From assembly GCA_002377695.1 (NCBI GenBank), contig DFQH01000001.1, positions 508,093 to 572,092 of the forward strand: DNA of 64,000 nt, written 5' to 3'. Of this stretch, positions 36,089-47,642 are shown one piece after another. The notes below the pieces were generated by a model. The model was not told the origin of the DNA. It did not search any database and worked only from the letters and a program-made list of their open reading frames with translations. This stretch comes from Citromicrobium sp. UBA3494 (GTDB lineage: Bacteria; Pseudomonadota; Alphaproteobacteria; Sphingomonadales; Sphingomonadaceae). A program made the translations under genes and the position numbers. Position 1 is the stretch's first letter; every line of letters starts with the position of its first letter.

Positions 36089-37411
36089 ATGTCAGAAATC
36101 AGAAAGTCCGATCCACTGACCGCAGGCGACAAGGGCCGCAATCGCGGACCCTCCAGCCTGCTCCTCAGCCGCTTCTTCGCCAGCCATATTACCAGTGGCA
36201 GCCTTGAGGTCGCCTTCGCGGACGGCTCGCGCGAGCGCTTCGGCACCCCCGGTTCGAACGCGCTCGACATTGCGATCCGCTTTGCCGACGCGCGGGTTCC
36301 GCGGGAAATCCTGCTGGACCCCGCACTGGGCGCGGCCGAAGCCTTCATGGACGGTCGCCTCGTGATCGAACGCGGCGATGTGATGGGGCTGGTCAGCCTG
36401 TTCGCGCGCAATGCTCCGTGGGAAGCGGGCGCAAGTTACAGTCGGCCGAGCACGGCCAGGCGCCTAGCCAACCGGATCGCTTTTCACGGCGAACAGCTCA
36501 ACAACGCCGTGCGCAGCCGCGCGAACGTTTCGCACCATTACGATATCGGCAACGAACTTTACCGCCTGATGCTCGATACCGAGCACATGCAATACAGCTG
36601 CGGCTACTGGCCCGAGGATCGCGGCGGCACGGACATGAGCCTGGCGCAGGCGCAGGAAGCCAAGCTGGCGCATATCGCGGCCAAGCTGGCGCTGGAGCCC
36701 GGTCAAAGGGTGCTGGATATCGGCTGCGGCTGGGGCGGCATGGCGATCTTCCTCGCCTCGCGCGCGGATGTGCACGTCACCGGGATCACCCTCTCGGAAG
36801 AACAGGCGGCACTGGCACGCGAACGGGTGGCCGCCGCAGGCCTTTCGGACAAGGTCAGCATCGAACTGGTCGATTACCGCGACCATGCGGATGCGGGCGC
36901 CAAGTACGACCGGATCGTTTCGGTCGGCATGTTCGAGCATGTCGGCCAGCCGCAGTTCGATGGTTTCTTTCGCTGTACCGGCAAGATGCTCAAGACCGAT
37001 GGCGTGATGCTGGTGCACACGATCGGGCGCATGGGCGCTCCGGGATCGACCGACGCCTTCACCCGCAAGTATATCTTCCCCGGCGGCTACATCCCCGCGC
37101 TGAGCGAAACCGTCGCCGCGAGCGAGAAATCGCGCCTGATCGCCACCGATGTCGAGACGTGGCGGCTGCACTACGCGCACACCTTGCGCGCGTGGTACGC
37201 CAATTGCGAGGCGAACCGGGCACGCATTGTCTCCCTGTATGACGAACGGTTCTACCGCATGTGGACCTTCTACCTCGCTGGGGCTGCCGCCTCCTTCGAA
37301 AGCGGCGCGATGTGCAATTACCAGATCCAGTACGCCCGCCACCGGCACGCCCTGCCCTACACGCGCGACTATATGGGAGAAGCCGAAGCGTCGCTGCTTT
37401 CGAAGGGGTAG
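36089..37411 (+). CDS. cfa: cyclopropane-fatty-acyl-phospholipid synthase
   Basis: 440 residues. Transfers a methylene from SAM to cis double bonds of membrane phospholipids. N-terminal accessory domain with LGAAEAFMDGRLVIERGDV, then VSHHYDIGNELYRLMLD, MQYSCGYW, the SAM loop VLDIGCGWGGMAIFLASRA, SVGMFEHVGQPQFDGFF, YIFPGGYIPALSE and RMWTFYLAGAAASFESG. Full length. In stationary phase and acid stress this modification stabilises membranes (family knowledge). Confidence 0.93.
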   Translation: MSEIRKSDPLTAGDKGRNRGPSSLLLSRFFASHITSGSLEVAFADGSRERFGTPGSNALDIAIRFADARVPREILLDPALGAAEAFMDGRLVIERGDVMGLVSLFARNAPWEAGASYSRPSTARRLANRIAFHGEQLNNAVRSRANVSHHYDIGNELYRLMLDTEHMQYSCGYWPEDRGGTDMSLAQAQEAKLAHIAAKLALEPGQRVLDIGCGWGGMAIFLASRADVHVTGITLSEEQAALARERVAAAGLSDKVSIELVDYRDHADAGAKYDRIVSVGMFEHVGQPQFDGFFRCTGKMLKTDGVMLVHTIGRMGAPGSTDAFTRKYIFPGGYIPALSETVAASEKSRLIATDVETWRLHYAHTLRAWYANCEANRARIVSLYDERFYRMWTFYLAGAAASFESGAMCNYQIQYARHRHALPYTRDYMGEAEASLLSKG

Positions 37412-37518
37412 GGTTCGGTCCAGGTCGTGCTCTGGTCCGCGCTATTGCGTGCCCGATTTGATTCTCTTGGTGTTCGCCCCCATTTTCAGTGGGATGAACC
37501 GGAAAAAGGGATAGTATC

Positions 37519-37782
37519 ATGGCAGGTGGATGGGCGCGTGATGGCGCCGTGCAGGATCAGATCGACGATACCGTTTCCGACGCGGTAAGCGCGGCGCGAT
37601 CGCGCATGCCCAGCGGCGAGAGCGAAGAGTGGTGCATCGAATGCGGGGAAGAAATTCCCGAGAAACGCCGGGTGGCACTGCCAGGCGTCAAGCGCTGCGT
37701 CGCATGCCAGTCCGGCCAGGATGCGGCCGTGCGCAGCAGTGGCATCAACCGGCGCGGCAGCAAGGACAGTCAACTGCGCTGA
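37519..37782 (+). CDS. DksA/TraR-type C4 zinc-finger protein
   Basis: 87 residues. Four cysteines CIECGEEIPEKRR...CVACQ form the DksA/TraR zinc finger; the long coiled coil of true DksA is reduced to about 30 residues, so it is closer to the short TraR/YbiI type, which can act on RNA polymerase without ppGpp. Strong start with AAAGGGATAG upstream. Confidence 0.85.
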   Translation: MAGGWARDGAVQDQIDDTVSDAVSAARSRMPSGESEEWCIECGEEIPEKRRVALPGVKRCVACQSGQDAAVRSSGINRRGSKDSQLR

Positions 37783-37834
37783 CGGCATCTATTCCTGATT
37801 GCCTACAGAGCGGCACTGCTGCTAGCCGCGCGGC

Positions 37835-39073
37835 ATGAGCAGTGCATCCAAGAACAACAAGGTCGTCCTCGCCTATTCGGGCGGGCTCGACACCTCCGTC
37901 ATCGCGAAGTGGCTGGAGGTCGAGCGTGGCCTCGAAGTGGTCACCTTCACCGCCGACCTGGGCCAGGGCGAGGAACTTGAGCCCGCACGCCGCAAGGCGC
38001 AGGCGATGGGCATTCCGGACAAGCACATCTTCATCGAGGATCTGCGCGAGGAATTCGTGCGCGACTTCGTGTTCCCGATGATGCGCGCCAATGCCCGTTA
38101 CGAAGGCGACTACCTGCTGGGCACCAGCATTGCGCGCCCTCTGATTTCCAAGCGTCTGGTCGAAATCGCGCGCGAGACCGGCGCGGGCGCGATCGCGCAC
38201 GGCGCGACCGGCAAGGGCAACGACCAGGTCCGCTTCGAACTCAGCGCCTATGCGCTCGATCCCGACGTGACCGTGATCGCGCCGTGGCGCGAATGGGACC
38301 TGACCAGCCGCACCGCGCTGATCGCCTGGGCGGAAGCGCACCAGATCGATGTGCCGAAGGACAAGCGCGGCGAAAGCCCCTTCTCCACCGACGCCAACCT
38401 CCTCCACACCTCGTCCGAGGGCAAGGTGCTCGAAGACCCGTGGGAGGAAACGCCGGACTACGTCTATTCGCGCACCGACAACCCGGAGGATGCGCCGGAC
38501 ACGCCCGAATACATCGCGCTGGCCTTCGAGAAGGGTGACGGCGTAGCGCTCAATGGCGAGGCGATGAGCCCCGCCACGCTGCTTGCCGCGCTCAACGACC
38601 TGGGTCGCAAGCACGGCATCGGGCGGCTCGATCTGGTGGAGAACCGGTTCGTCGGCATGAAGTCGCGCGGGATGTACGAGACACCCGGCGGCGAGATCTA
38701 CGCCCGCGCGCATCGCGGGATCGAACAGATCACGCTGGATCGCGGCGCAGCGCACCTCAAGGACGAGCTGATGCCGAAATATGCAGAGCTGATCTATAAC
38801 GGCTTCTGGTTCAGCCCCGAGCGCGAGATGCTGCAGGCGGCGATCGATCACAGTCAGGAACGTGTCACCGGCGAGGTGCGGCTGAAGCTGTACAAGGGCA
38901 ATGCGGGTGTCGTTGGTCGCCGCAGCCCGCACAGCCTCTATTCCGAAGCCCATGTCACCTTCGAGGACGATGCGGGCGCCTACGACCAGCGTGACGCGGC
39001 AGGGTTCATTTCGCTCAACGCGTTACGGTTGAAATTGCTGGCAAAACGCGATCAGAGGTCGCCTCTCGACTGA
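37835..39073 (+). CDS. argG: argininosuccinate synthase
   Basis: 412 residues. Joins citrulline and aspartate with ATP in arginine synthesis. ATP loop [19 protein letters not shown], then [72 protein letters not shown]. Type and length standard. argH is not in the window. Confidence 0.97.
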   Translation: MSSASKNNKVVLAYSGGLDTSVIAKWLEVERGLEVVTFTADLGQGEELEPARRKAQAMGIPDKHIFIEDLREEFVRDFVFPMMRANARYEGDYLLGTSIARPLISKRLVEIARETGAGAIAHGATGKGNDQVRFELSAYALDPDVTVIAPWREWDLTSRTALIAWAEAHQIDVPKDKRGESPFSTDANLLHTSSEGKVLEDPWEETPDYVYSRTDNPEDAPDTPEYIALAFEKGDGVALNGEAMSPATLLAALNDLGRKHGIGRLDLVENRFVGMKSRGMYETPGGEIYARAHRGIEQITLDRGAAHLKDELMPKYAELIYNGFWFSPEREMLQAAIDHSQERVTGEVRLKLYKGNAGVVGRRSPHSLYSEAHVTFEDDAGAYDQRDAAGFISLNALRLKLLAKRDQRSPLD

Positions 39074-39197
39074 AATCAGGCAATAATCGACAAGGCCCGC
39101 GAAAGGTCCGAAGTAATCCGGCCAAATGTGGCGGAAGCGCGGCGAAACGCTCTGACCTATATTCCGTATTGGGAATTCGGGCTTAACTTCCCTCGCC

Positions 39198-39782
39198 ATG
39201 GACGGGATTACCACTCGACTTCGCCGCGCGGCTCTGCCCGCGCTGACGCTTGGCATTTTCGCACTGCCGCTCGCCGGTGCCGTTGCGCAGGATGCGGACG
39301 GCCAGCAGGCTCTGGTGGCCAGGATTGCGCCAGCCGATACGGCGCCGCTGACCGACGAGCTCGTGCCTGCCGACGCGGCCGATTTCGACGCCAGCTTCGC
39401 GCGCTTCGACATTGAACCGCCCGCGCCCGACGTGGCTCCGCGCGCGGTCGACCTCGACACCTTCGATCCGCCGGTGGAGGCGCAGCCCCCCACCTGGCGC
39501 AGCGGCGTTGCCTCGTACTACGGTCGCCGCTTCCATGGCCGCAAGACCGCCAATGGCGAGCGGTTCGACATGAACGCCCTCACCGCCGCGCACAAGACGC
39601 TGCCCTTCGGCACCAGGGTGCGCGTGACCAACCCGCGCACCGGCAAGAGCGTGGTGGTGCGCATCAACGATCGCGGGCCCTACGCCCATGGCCGCGAGAT
39701 CGACGTCAGCCGCGCCGCCGCGATCGAGCTGGGCCTGATCCAGCGCGGCCACGGCACCGTGGAACTTGCCCTGATCGACTGA
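39198..39782 (+). CDS. RlpA-family septal ring lytic transglycosylase
   Basis: 194 residues with signal peptide ([19 protein letters not shown]). An acidic linker is followed by the double-psi beta-barrel: [60 protein letters not shown]. The catalytic Asp-type residue of RlpA is expected in NDRGPY. It lacks the SPOR domain of E. coli RlpA. Cuts denuded glycan strands in family members. Confidence 0.88.
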   Translation: MDGITTRLRRAALPALTLGIFALPLAGAVAQDADGQQALVARIAPADTAPLTDELVPADAADFDASFARFDIEPPAPDVAPRAVDLDTFDPPVEAQPPTWRSGVASYYGRRFHGRKTANGERFDMNALTAAHKTLPFGTRVRVTNPRTGKSVVVRINDRGPYAHGREIDVSRAAAIELGLIQRGHGTVELALID

Positions 39783-39840
39783 GGGCGCTTGCCTGATGGC
39801 AGGTCCCGGGCGATAGGCGCGCCGGGGGAGGGCCTGCATC

Positions 39841-40488
39841 GTGCATCCGCAATTCGACTACATCTTCGAACTCTTCACGCTGCTGATCAGCCTTGCGGTG
39901 GCGGAGATGCTGATGGGCTTCTCCCGCATCCTGAAGCTGCGCGCGCGGCGCAAGGCGGGGGTCGACCCCACCGCGATCAGCGTGCGCGTCGGCTGGCTGG
40001 TCCCGCTGCTCGGCCTGCTGGTGCTGATCGACCTTGCGACGTTCTGGAGCATCATCTGGACGATGCGCGGCGTGCTCGACATGCGGATCGCGACCATCTT
40101 CGCCGTCCTCGTCCTGATCGGCGGCTACTACCTGATCGCGACGCTGGTGTTCCCGGACGAGCCCGAGCTGTGGCCCGATTTCGACGCCTATTTCTGGCAG
40201 CAGAAGCGGCTGGTGGCCGGCGGCGTGCTGCTGATCAACCTCGCCTCCACTCTTGCCTCCATCATGCTCGGCGCGCAGGGGCCGGAGGAGGTCGCGGCGG
40301 CGCAGAAGGCGGCCGTCGAGAACCCGGCCTTCGCCATTTCGAGCCTGATCATGCTGTTCAACTTCCCCGCCTTCCTATGGCTGGCATTCAGCAAGCGCCG
40401 GATCATGTGCATCGTGCTGATGGGCTTCATCATCTTCACCCAGCTGTTGCACGCCTATTCGACCTGGGGGCTGGAGGGCATCCTGTGA
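39841..40488 (+). CDS. integral membrane protein of unknown function
   Basis: 215 residues, GTG start at 39841. Six hydrophobic segments (LFTLLISLAVAEMLMGF, WLVPLLGLLVLIDLATFWSI, IFAVLVLIGGYYLIATLVF, LVAGGVLLINLASTLASIML, LIMLFNFPAFLWLAF, IVLMGFIIFTQLLHAY). No signature of a known transporter or enzyme. Overlaps the convergent terminase-like gene by 34 bases. Confidence 0.75.
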   Translation: MHPQFDYIFELFTLLISLAVAEMLMGFSRILKLRARRKAGVDPTAISVRVGWLVPLLGLLVLIDLATFWSIIWTMRGVLDMRIATIFAVLVLIGGYYLIATLVFPDEPELWPDFDAYFWQQKRLVAGGVLLINLASTLASIMLGAQGPEEVAAAQKAAVENPAFAISSLIMLFNFPAFLWLAFSKRRIMCIVLMGFIIFTQLLHAYSTWGLEGIL

Positions 40489-41159
40489 GCGGAAACGGGG
40501 TGCGCCTGCCCCGCCGTTTCGCCCCCGCCTGACACACCTGACACAGTGTCCAGGGGCGAAAAAACCTCGTGCGCCCGGGGCCGCTCTGCCGAGCGCTGCT
40601 CGCGCAGCTCGTCCCGCCCCTCGGCGCACGCCTGGTCATCGGCATCGGCATCGGCATCGGGCGCGGGCGCGGGCGCGCAGGTGACGAAGGCGATCTCCTC
40701 CTCCCCGCACAGCTCGTCCAGCCCGATCTCGAAATCCGCCGCCGCATCGCTCGCCGCGTAATCACGCGCCAGCCGGTCGAGCCGCGCGAGATGCGCGAGC
40801 AGCAGCCGCGCGTCATATCGCGTGCGCGTCGCCACCGCCTCCCCGTGATAATAGATCGTCTCTTCCACCCCGTGCATTGCGCGGTCTGCCAGCACCGCCT
40901 CGACCTGCGGCCGCGCGAGCAGCAGCGCCCCGTCCCACAGGCGAGCAAAGCGCGCACACGCCCGCCGCATCCGGTACGCGGTCGAGCGCGAGATCCCAGT
41001 CGCCCGCGCACTGGCGAGCACGTTGCCGCACTGGGCGAGCCGATCGAGGAAGAACGCCTGATCCTCCCGACTGAATTGTTGTGGCGCGCGCGGCAGCGCG
41101 TCGGGCGAGAGCACCGGAAGGTTGGCGGTGTTTTCGTGGATTTCGGAAGTGTGGGTCAT
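40455..41159 (-). CDS. terminase small-subunit-like HTH protein
   Basis: 234 residues from ATG 41159 (ATG 41198 also possible). The N-terminal part SREDQAFFLDRLAQCGNVLA followed by GISRSTAYRMRRACARFARL is a helix-turn-helix as in phage terminase small subunits, with AYRMRR as recognition helix. RYDARLLLAHLARLDRLARD is a second block I associate with sphingomonad homologues. The C-terminal 70 residues include a repeated PAPAPAPDADADADD tract encoded by hexanucleotide repeats. No phage genes are adjacent, so this is a domesticated or orphan protein of unknown role. Confidence 0.75.
   Translation of the reverse strand: MTHTSEIHENTANLPVLSPDALPRAPQQFSREDQAFFLDRLAQCGNVLASARATGISRSTAYRMRRACARFARLWDGALLLARPQVEAVLADRAMHGVEETIYYHGEAVATRTRYDARLLLAHLARLDRLARDYAASDAAADFEIGLDELCGEEEIAFVTCAPAPAPDADADADDQACAEGRDELREQRSAERPRAHEVFSPLDTVSGVSGGGETAGQAHPVSAHRMPSSPQVE
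40637..40678. repeat. hexanucleotide tandem repeat inside the terminase-like gene
   Basis: Four exact copies of CATCGG (40637-40660) followed by almost three copies of GCGCGG (40661-40678). Read on the coding strand it gives alternating Asp-Ala and Pro-Ala. Copy-number change would keep frame. Confidence 0.85.
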
Positions 41160-41260
41160 GAGCGGTCCGTGAGCATCTGCTGCGAGGGACCGATTCATCT
41201 ATACAAGAGAGGCTGTGTAGGACAGCTTTTGCAAACTGCGCGCCCCTCCCCTCTCTCGTC

Positions 41261-41281
41261 GCCCCGGACTTGATCCGGGGC
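41261..41281. repeat. REP-like palindrome, copy 1
   Basis: Perfect 8-bp arms GCCCCGGA (41261-41268) / TCCGGGGC (41274-41281) around CTTGA. A second copy in opposite orientation lies 104 bases on. Short palindromes with this core recur between genes in many sphingomonad chromosomes. Confidence 0.75.
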
Positions 41282-41384
41282 AAGGCTAACTTCTTTCACC
41301 GCACGGATAGCCTGACAGGCGTGCCGAAGCCTAATCCGCCAAGGCCTACCAACAGACAATGGTAGCGCGAAGAGAAAAGCCCGG

Positions 41385-41403
41385 GCCCGGATCAAGTCCG
41401 GGC
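41385..41403. repeat. REP-like palindrome, copy 2 (inverted)
   Basis: Arms GCCCGGA (41385-41391) / TCCGGGC (41397-41403) around TCAAG, the reverse complement of copy 1 core. Located 30 bases before the small minus-strand gene's stop. Confidence 0.75.
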
Positions 41404-41432
41404 CGACGGAGATGGGATTGGGCTAGGCACCC

Positions 41433-41657
41433 CTACCGCCCCCGCAATTCCTCCCGCACATGCACTGTCACCGAGACCGCACGCCCGAGCAGCACTTCCT
41501 CGTTGCGCATATGGCGCAGCAGCTGCGCAGGCGTGGTCGAAGCCCCCTTCCCGATCCGGCCCGCATCGACGTGGGCCTGCCACTCCTCAGCCGACTTACG
41601 CGCCGAGAGCGGCGGCCCGCCCATAAGCTCGGGGTGCTGTGGGGAGGGTTTGGACAT
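41433..41657 (-). CDS. small hypothetical protein upstream of the terminase-like gene
   Basis: 74 residues from ATG 41657, which has AGGCACCTCC upstream. Sequence is hydrophilic with SARKSAEEWQAHVDAG, then ASTTPAQLLRHMRNEEVLLG, a possible short helical DNA-binding or ribbon-type fold; not recognised. Same strand as the terminase-like gene, separated by about 270 bases holding the two palindromes. Confidence 0.55.
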   Translation of the reverse strand: MSKPSPQHPELMGGPPLSARKSAEEWQAHVDAGRIGKGASTTPAQLLRHMRNEEVLLGRAVSVTVHVREELRGR

Positions 41658-41798
41658 GGAGGTGCCTCTCTTGTTTGGGGGTGAGCGGACAATGACCCAC
41701 CGCATCTGTGTAGGAAAGGCCAGCAACGAATTGCATGAGCAATCAATTGGTCGCTAAATAACAGCTCTAGGAATATTAGGTCTCTCGACGGAAATTTT

Positions 41799-43292
41799 AT
41801 GAGCGCTAATGAGAAAGAGTTCGCTGGGTACGTAGCCATCAAGGAAGGCGGTAGCTTTTTCAAAGGGACCTACCGACTCGCAGGAGAGCGCAAACGACTC
41901 AGCGAGTTAATCGCACCAAGCGATGAAAACACAGAGATTGACCCTATTCCGAATGAAACGGATCGGGACAGTGTTGAACACGAGGCCCTCGAAGAAATAC
42001 TTGATCGCGCATCAGGAGCGGCGCAGTCTCTTCATAGTCTAGTTTTCACAATTCAAGTTTCGCGCGCAATCCACACGGGAATACTGAGGCAATTTGAGAT
42101 TATTGATGCCGCTCAAAAGCACGGCGAGAAGCTGTCAGAGGAAAACGATTACGTAATATACGGACTTGACGGAGCGTGGTTTTCTAACTTGCTGAATGCA
42201 AGCGCCTCTCTCAATAAAACACACAGGGGCTACGAACTGCTCCCCTCTTCGGTCTTTCTATCTATCATTTCAGTTTTCGACTCTTTGATGGTTGAGTTCG
42301 TCGAAAAAATGCTGCGCCTCAAACCGCAAAGACTTGAATCTAGTAGTAAAGAGATTGAGGTCTCTAAGGTTCTGAAATTTTCAGATATGGATTCATTCTG
42401 GGAGCATATTATCGACGAAGAGATATTTTCATTCTCTAAAGGAAGTCATGAGGAGCAGGTAAAATATATTGAAAAGGCGTTCAATGTATCGATAATTAAG
42501 TTTTGGAAGAGATGGCCTGATTTCATTGAAGTTTTCGAAAGGCGTAACTTAGTCGCGCATGGCGTAAAAACCTTCAACAAACGATATGCGGAGCGATGCG
42601 CTTCCGCAGGGCATAAAGGCTCAGACGAACAGATTGGGAAGGAAGTCGAACTTAGACATAATTACCTCATTCAAGCACTTAACATACTTTTCGAGTTCTA
42701 TGGCTTGCTTATATTCTCTGTTTGGAAGAAGATTTTTCCAATTAAAGAGCCCGAAGCGTTTTCTGCAGCCAATCAGTTTTGCTTTGATCTTATATCGAAC
42801 GAAATTTACGATGCGCCAACACAAATCCTTACCTACCTTACCGATCTAGAAAAGAGCAACGTTGATAAGCGCACTTATCTGATGCTGTTGGTAAATCTTG
42901 CAAGTGCACATAAACATAATGACAAGAATGATGAAGCACAGTCTGTTTTAGATAAAGAGAACTGGGGGGCATATTCTGAGGATTTCCAAATATGTGTAGC
43001 AGCCCTTAAGGAAGACATTGACACGGTTTGCAAGAAGATTCCGATCGTGGTTAGCTCCTCAGACTTCGACAAGGACGCGTTTCGAACTTGGCCAGTCTTT
43101 AGCTTTATCAGGTATGATAAGAAATTTAGGAGGGCTTTTGTTGAGCAATTCGGGGAAGATATAATTGACCCGAAAGAACCGGTGGAAGACCAAAGTAAAG
43201 CAGAGGAAGGAAGCGGCGAGAATCTCGCTCTGCCGGACGGCGCAAGCGACGAGACCGACGCTCCCACGTCAGACGCCGAGACAATTCACTGA
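41799..43292 (+). CDS. AT-rich protein with HEPN-type RNLVAH motif, function unknown
   Basis: 497 residues, ATG 41799. Base composition is far from its neighbours: two counted 60-base samples give 32% GC (42481-42540) and 42% GC (42841-42900), with TTA, ATA and AGA codons common. A segment FIEVFERRNLVAHGVKTFNK contains R249-N250-x3-H254, the R-N-x-x-x-H form of HEPN RNase motifs, followed by a helical block HNYLIQALNILFEF as in HEPN proteins. N-terminal region (about 1-60) is unmatched; the centre holds a helical pair; the C-terminal 45 residues are acidic and disordered. HEPN proteins often act in abortive infection or toxin systems, so a defence role is inference. No antitoxin partner is seen. 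Convergent with uvrA; almost certainly acquired. Confidence 0.75.
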   Translation: MSANEKEFAGYVAIKEGGSFFKGTYRLAGERKRLSELIAPSDENTEIDPIPNETDRDSVEHEALEEILDRASGAAQSLHSLVFTIQVSRAIHTGILRQFEIIDAAQKHGEKLSEENDYVIYGLDGAWFSNLLNASASLNKTHRGYELLPSSVFLSIISVFDSLMVEFVEKMLRLKPQRLESSSKEIEVSKVLKFSDMDSFWEHIIDEEIFSFSKGSHEEQVKYIEKAFNVSIIKFWKRWPDFIEVFERRNLVAHGVKTFNKRYAERCASAGHKGSDEQIGKEVELRHNYLIQALNILFEFYGLLIFSVWKKIFPIKEPEAFSAANQFCFDLISNEIYDAPTQILTYLTDLEKSNVDKRTYLMLLVNLASAHKHNDKNDEAQSVLDKENWGAYSEDFQICVAALKEDIDTVCKKIPIVVSSSDFDKDAFRTWPVFSFIRYDKKFRRAFVEQFGEDIIDPKEPVEDQSKAEEGSGENLALPDGASDETDAPTSDAETIH

Positions 43293-43312
43293 CCATCGCG
43301 ATCAAAAATTCT

Positions 43313-43373
43313 GGACACCACTGTCCGGTCCTAGTTCCATATCCTTGGTCATGCTTTGAGAAGCATGGGACAG
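43313..43373. other. cluster of palindromes after the HEPN gene
   Basis: GGACA/TGTCC (43313-43317, 43322-43326), CATGCTT/AAGCATG (43350-43356, 43361-43367) and CTGTCC/GGACAG (43321-43326, 43368-43373). The last pair directly embraces the second. No T-run. May be a 3' structure or a remnant end of a mobile segment. Confidence 0.4.
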
Positions 43374-43397
43374 GCTTGATGGAGGACAATCACATTT

Positions 43398-46325
<2,928 letters not shown>

Positions 46326-46334
46326 AGGGCGCGT

Positions 46335-46349
46335 GTTCCGGTTTCGTTC
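46335..46349. promoter_or_regulatory. LexA (SOS) box of uvrA
   Basis: GTTC-N7-GTTC on the plus strand, exact match to the alphaproteobacterial LexA operator, 10-24 bases upstream of the uvrA ATG. Supports SOS control of uvrA, as known in relatives. Confidence 0.75.
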
Positions 46350-46561
46350 GGGAGTGTCAAGAGGCAGGCTCATGCACCCACAGATGCAGGCGCGAGAGGT
46401 GCCGAAAAGATGCGCGAGATGTGGGTGATGGTTAGCGTATTGCAATGTGCGCGATCACTACGCCTCGAAAAACGCTAATGACTTCAAGACGCCGACAATG
46501 CTCTGAAAGGTGCTGTTTTCCGCTTTTCACATTTGATATTCGTCGCTTCCGCCGAAACCGC

Positions 46562-46637
46562 GCACAACCCCGGCCCCCCCGACCTTGCCAACCGCCCACC
46601 ACAGCGCCATTTTCCCCGCGCAAAGGGGGCACGATGA
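46562..46637 (+). repeat. cassette leader repeat, copy A
   Basis: A 76-base stretch, including the start codon of the gene at 46634, that recurs before the gene at 47639 (47570-47642). The shared core GACCTTGCCAACCGCCC (46581-46597) is identical, as is ACAACCC at the left end; CATTTTC and the RBS/start region are also near identical. Confidence 0.75.
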
Positions 46638-47515
46638 CCGAACGGAAACCGCTGGTGGATTCGGACACCGAAGAGCCGATCCACTTCAAAGAGGTGTATC
46701 GCCGGGCGAAGCGAAACGCCCTGTTCTGGGCTGTCGTCACCGCCGTTCTGCCGCTCGGGCAGACTGCCACCGGTACGATCGAGCTGACACCGTTCGTCCG
46801 TGATCTCGAATTCAACCACGCCATGATCGTGGCGATATCCTTTGGGATCCTCGTTTTCATGGCGTTCGGCCTGCGCCGCGCCGAAGAGGACACCAGACTC
46901 GACAATTCAACCGTCGCCGTATCCTCGCGTCTCGAACAGGCCAATGATGTGTTCGCCGATCTTTATGTGAAGGCTACCCATGTCGGTCAGGCCATCGAAG
47001 GCGTCCGGAAGGCCATGATCGAGAAGCAGCAGGCGGCGGAGCATGAACTGGAACAGGTCAAGGGACTGGTGCTGACCGCCAACCACATCTCCCCGCCGGA
47101 TTACGACGGCTATTATCAGGACCCTGCGCTCACCGCACTGTTCGACCCTCCTAAAAATTGGATCGACTCGGTTGGGAAAGCCCGCGATCGAGTGAAGGAA
47201 ATACTGGAAACGGAATGGTCCCGGTTTTTCTCTGAATCTAAAGTGATGTTGGATGCAGCCAGTGAAAAGCTGACGAAGGGGATCGAACCGAATGTCGTTA
47301 GTGTCGATTCTCTTCCTCCGAAATTGTCGACCGCGCTCGCTAAACTCGGCACCGGCATCCAAGATCTGTCGGAATACAGCAAGCAGCTCAACGATCGCGA
47401 GTTGGCATGGCACGACTGGATGGATCGCTACATCCCCTGGGCGGTGATCCTTCTCTCTTGTGCGTTCGCTGGCGGCTTCATTGCTCACGCCGCGGTCGAT
47501 TTCTTGACCAGCTAA
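46634..47515 (+). CDS. membrane protein of unknown function (cassette gene A)
   Basis: 293 residues from ATG 46634, with AAAGGGGG upstream. Two membrane helices near the N-terminus (ALFWAVVTAVLPLGQ and AMIVAISFGILVFMAFGL) and one at the C-terminus (YIPWAVILLSCAFAGGFIAH). Between them is a long soluble helical region with coiled-coil character (AIEGVRKAMIEKQQAAEHEL). No known family. It sits in a leader/tail frame repeated by the next gene, which suggests acquisition. Confidence 0.65.
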   Translation: MTERKPLVDSDTEEPIHFKEVYRRAKRNALFWAVVTAVLPLGQTATGTIELTPFVRDLEFNHAMIVAISFGILVFMAFGLRRAEEDTRLDNSTVAVSSRLEQANDVFADLYVKATHVGQAIEGVRKAMIEKQQAAEHELEQVKGLVLTANHISPPDYDGYYQDPALTALFDPPKNWIDSVGKARDRVKEILETEWSRFFSESKVMLDAASEKLTKGIEPNVVSVDSLPPKLSTALAKLGTGIQDLSEYSKQLNDRELAWHDWMDRYIPWAVILLSCAFAGGFIAHAAVDFLTS

Positions 47516-47569
47516 CCTCACCACCCCGCCGGCGGCTCATCGCTCCCGTATCTCTCGTCGACCCGCCAT

Positions 47570-47642
47570 GCACAACCCGCCTCCGACCTTGCCAACCGCC
47601 CGGCGCAGCGGCATTTTCGCGGCGCAGGAAAGGCGGCAATGA
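47570..47642 (+). repeat. cassette leader repeat, copy B
   Basis: Second copy of the leader; identical core GACCTTGCCAACCGCCC at 47585-47601, a few small gaps elsewhere, and again ends on the start codon of its gene. Confidence 0.75.

Noticed and set aside
47513..47535. Integron attC site between cassettes A and B
   Set aside because: The bases near the shared tail do not fit the RYYYAAC/GTTRRRY core sites, and no integrase is in the window.
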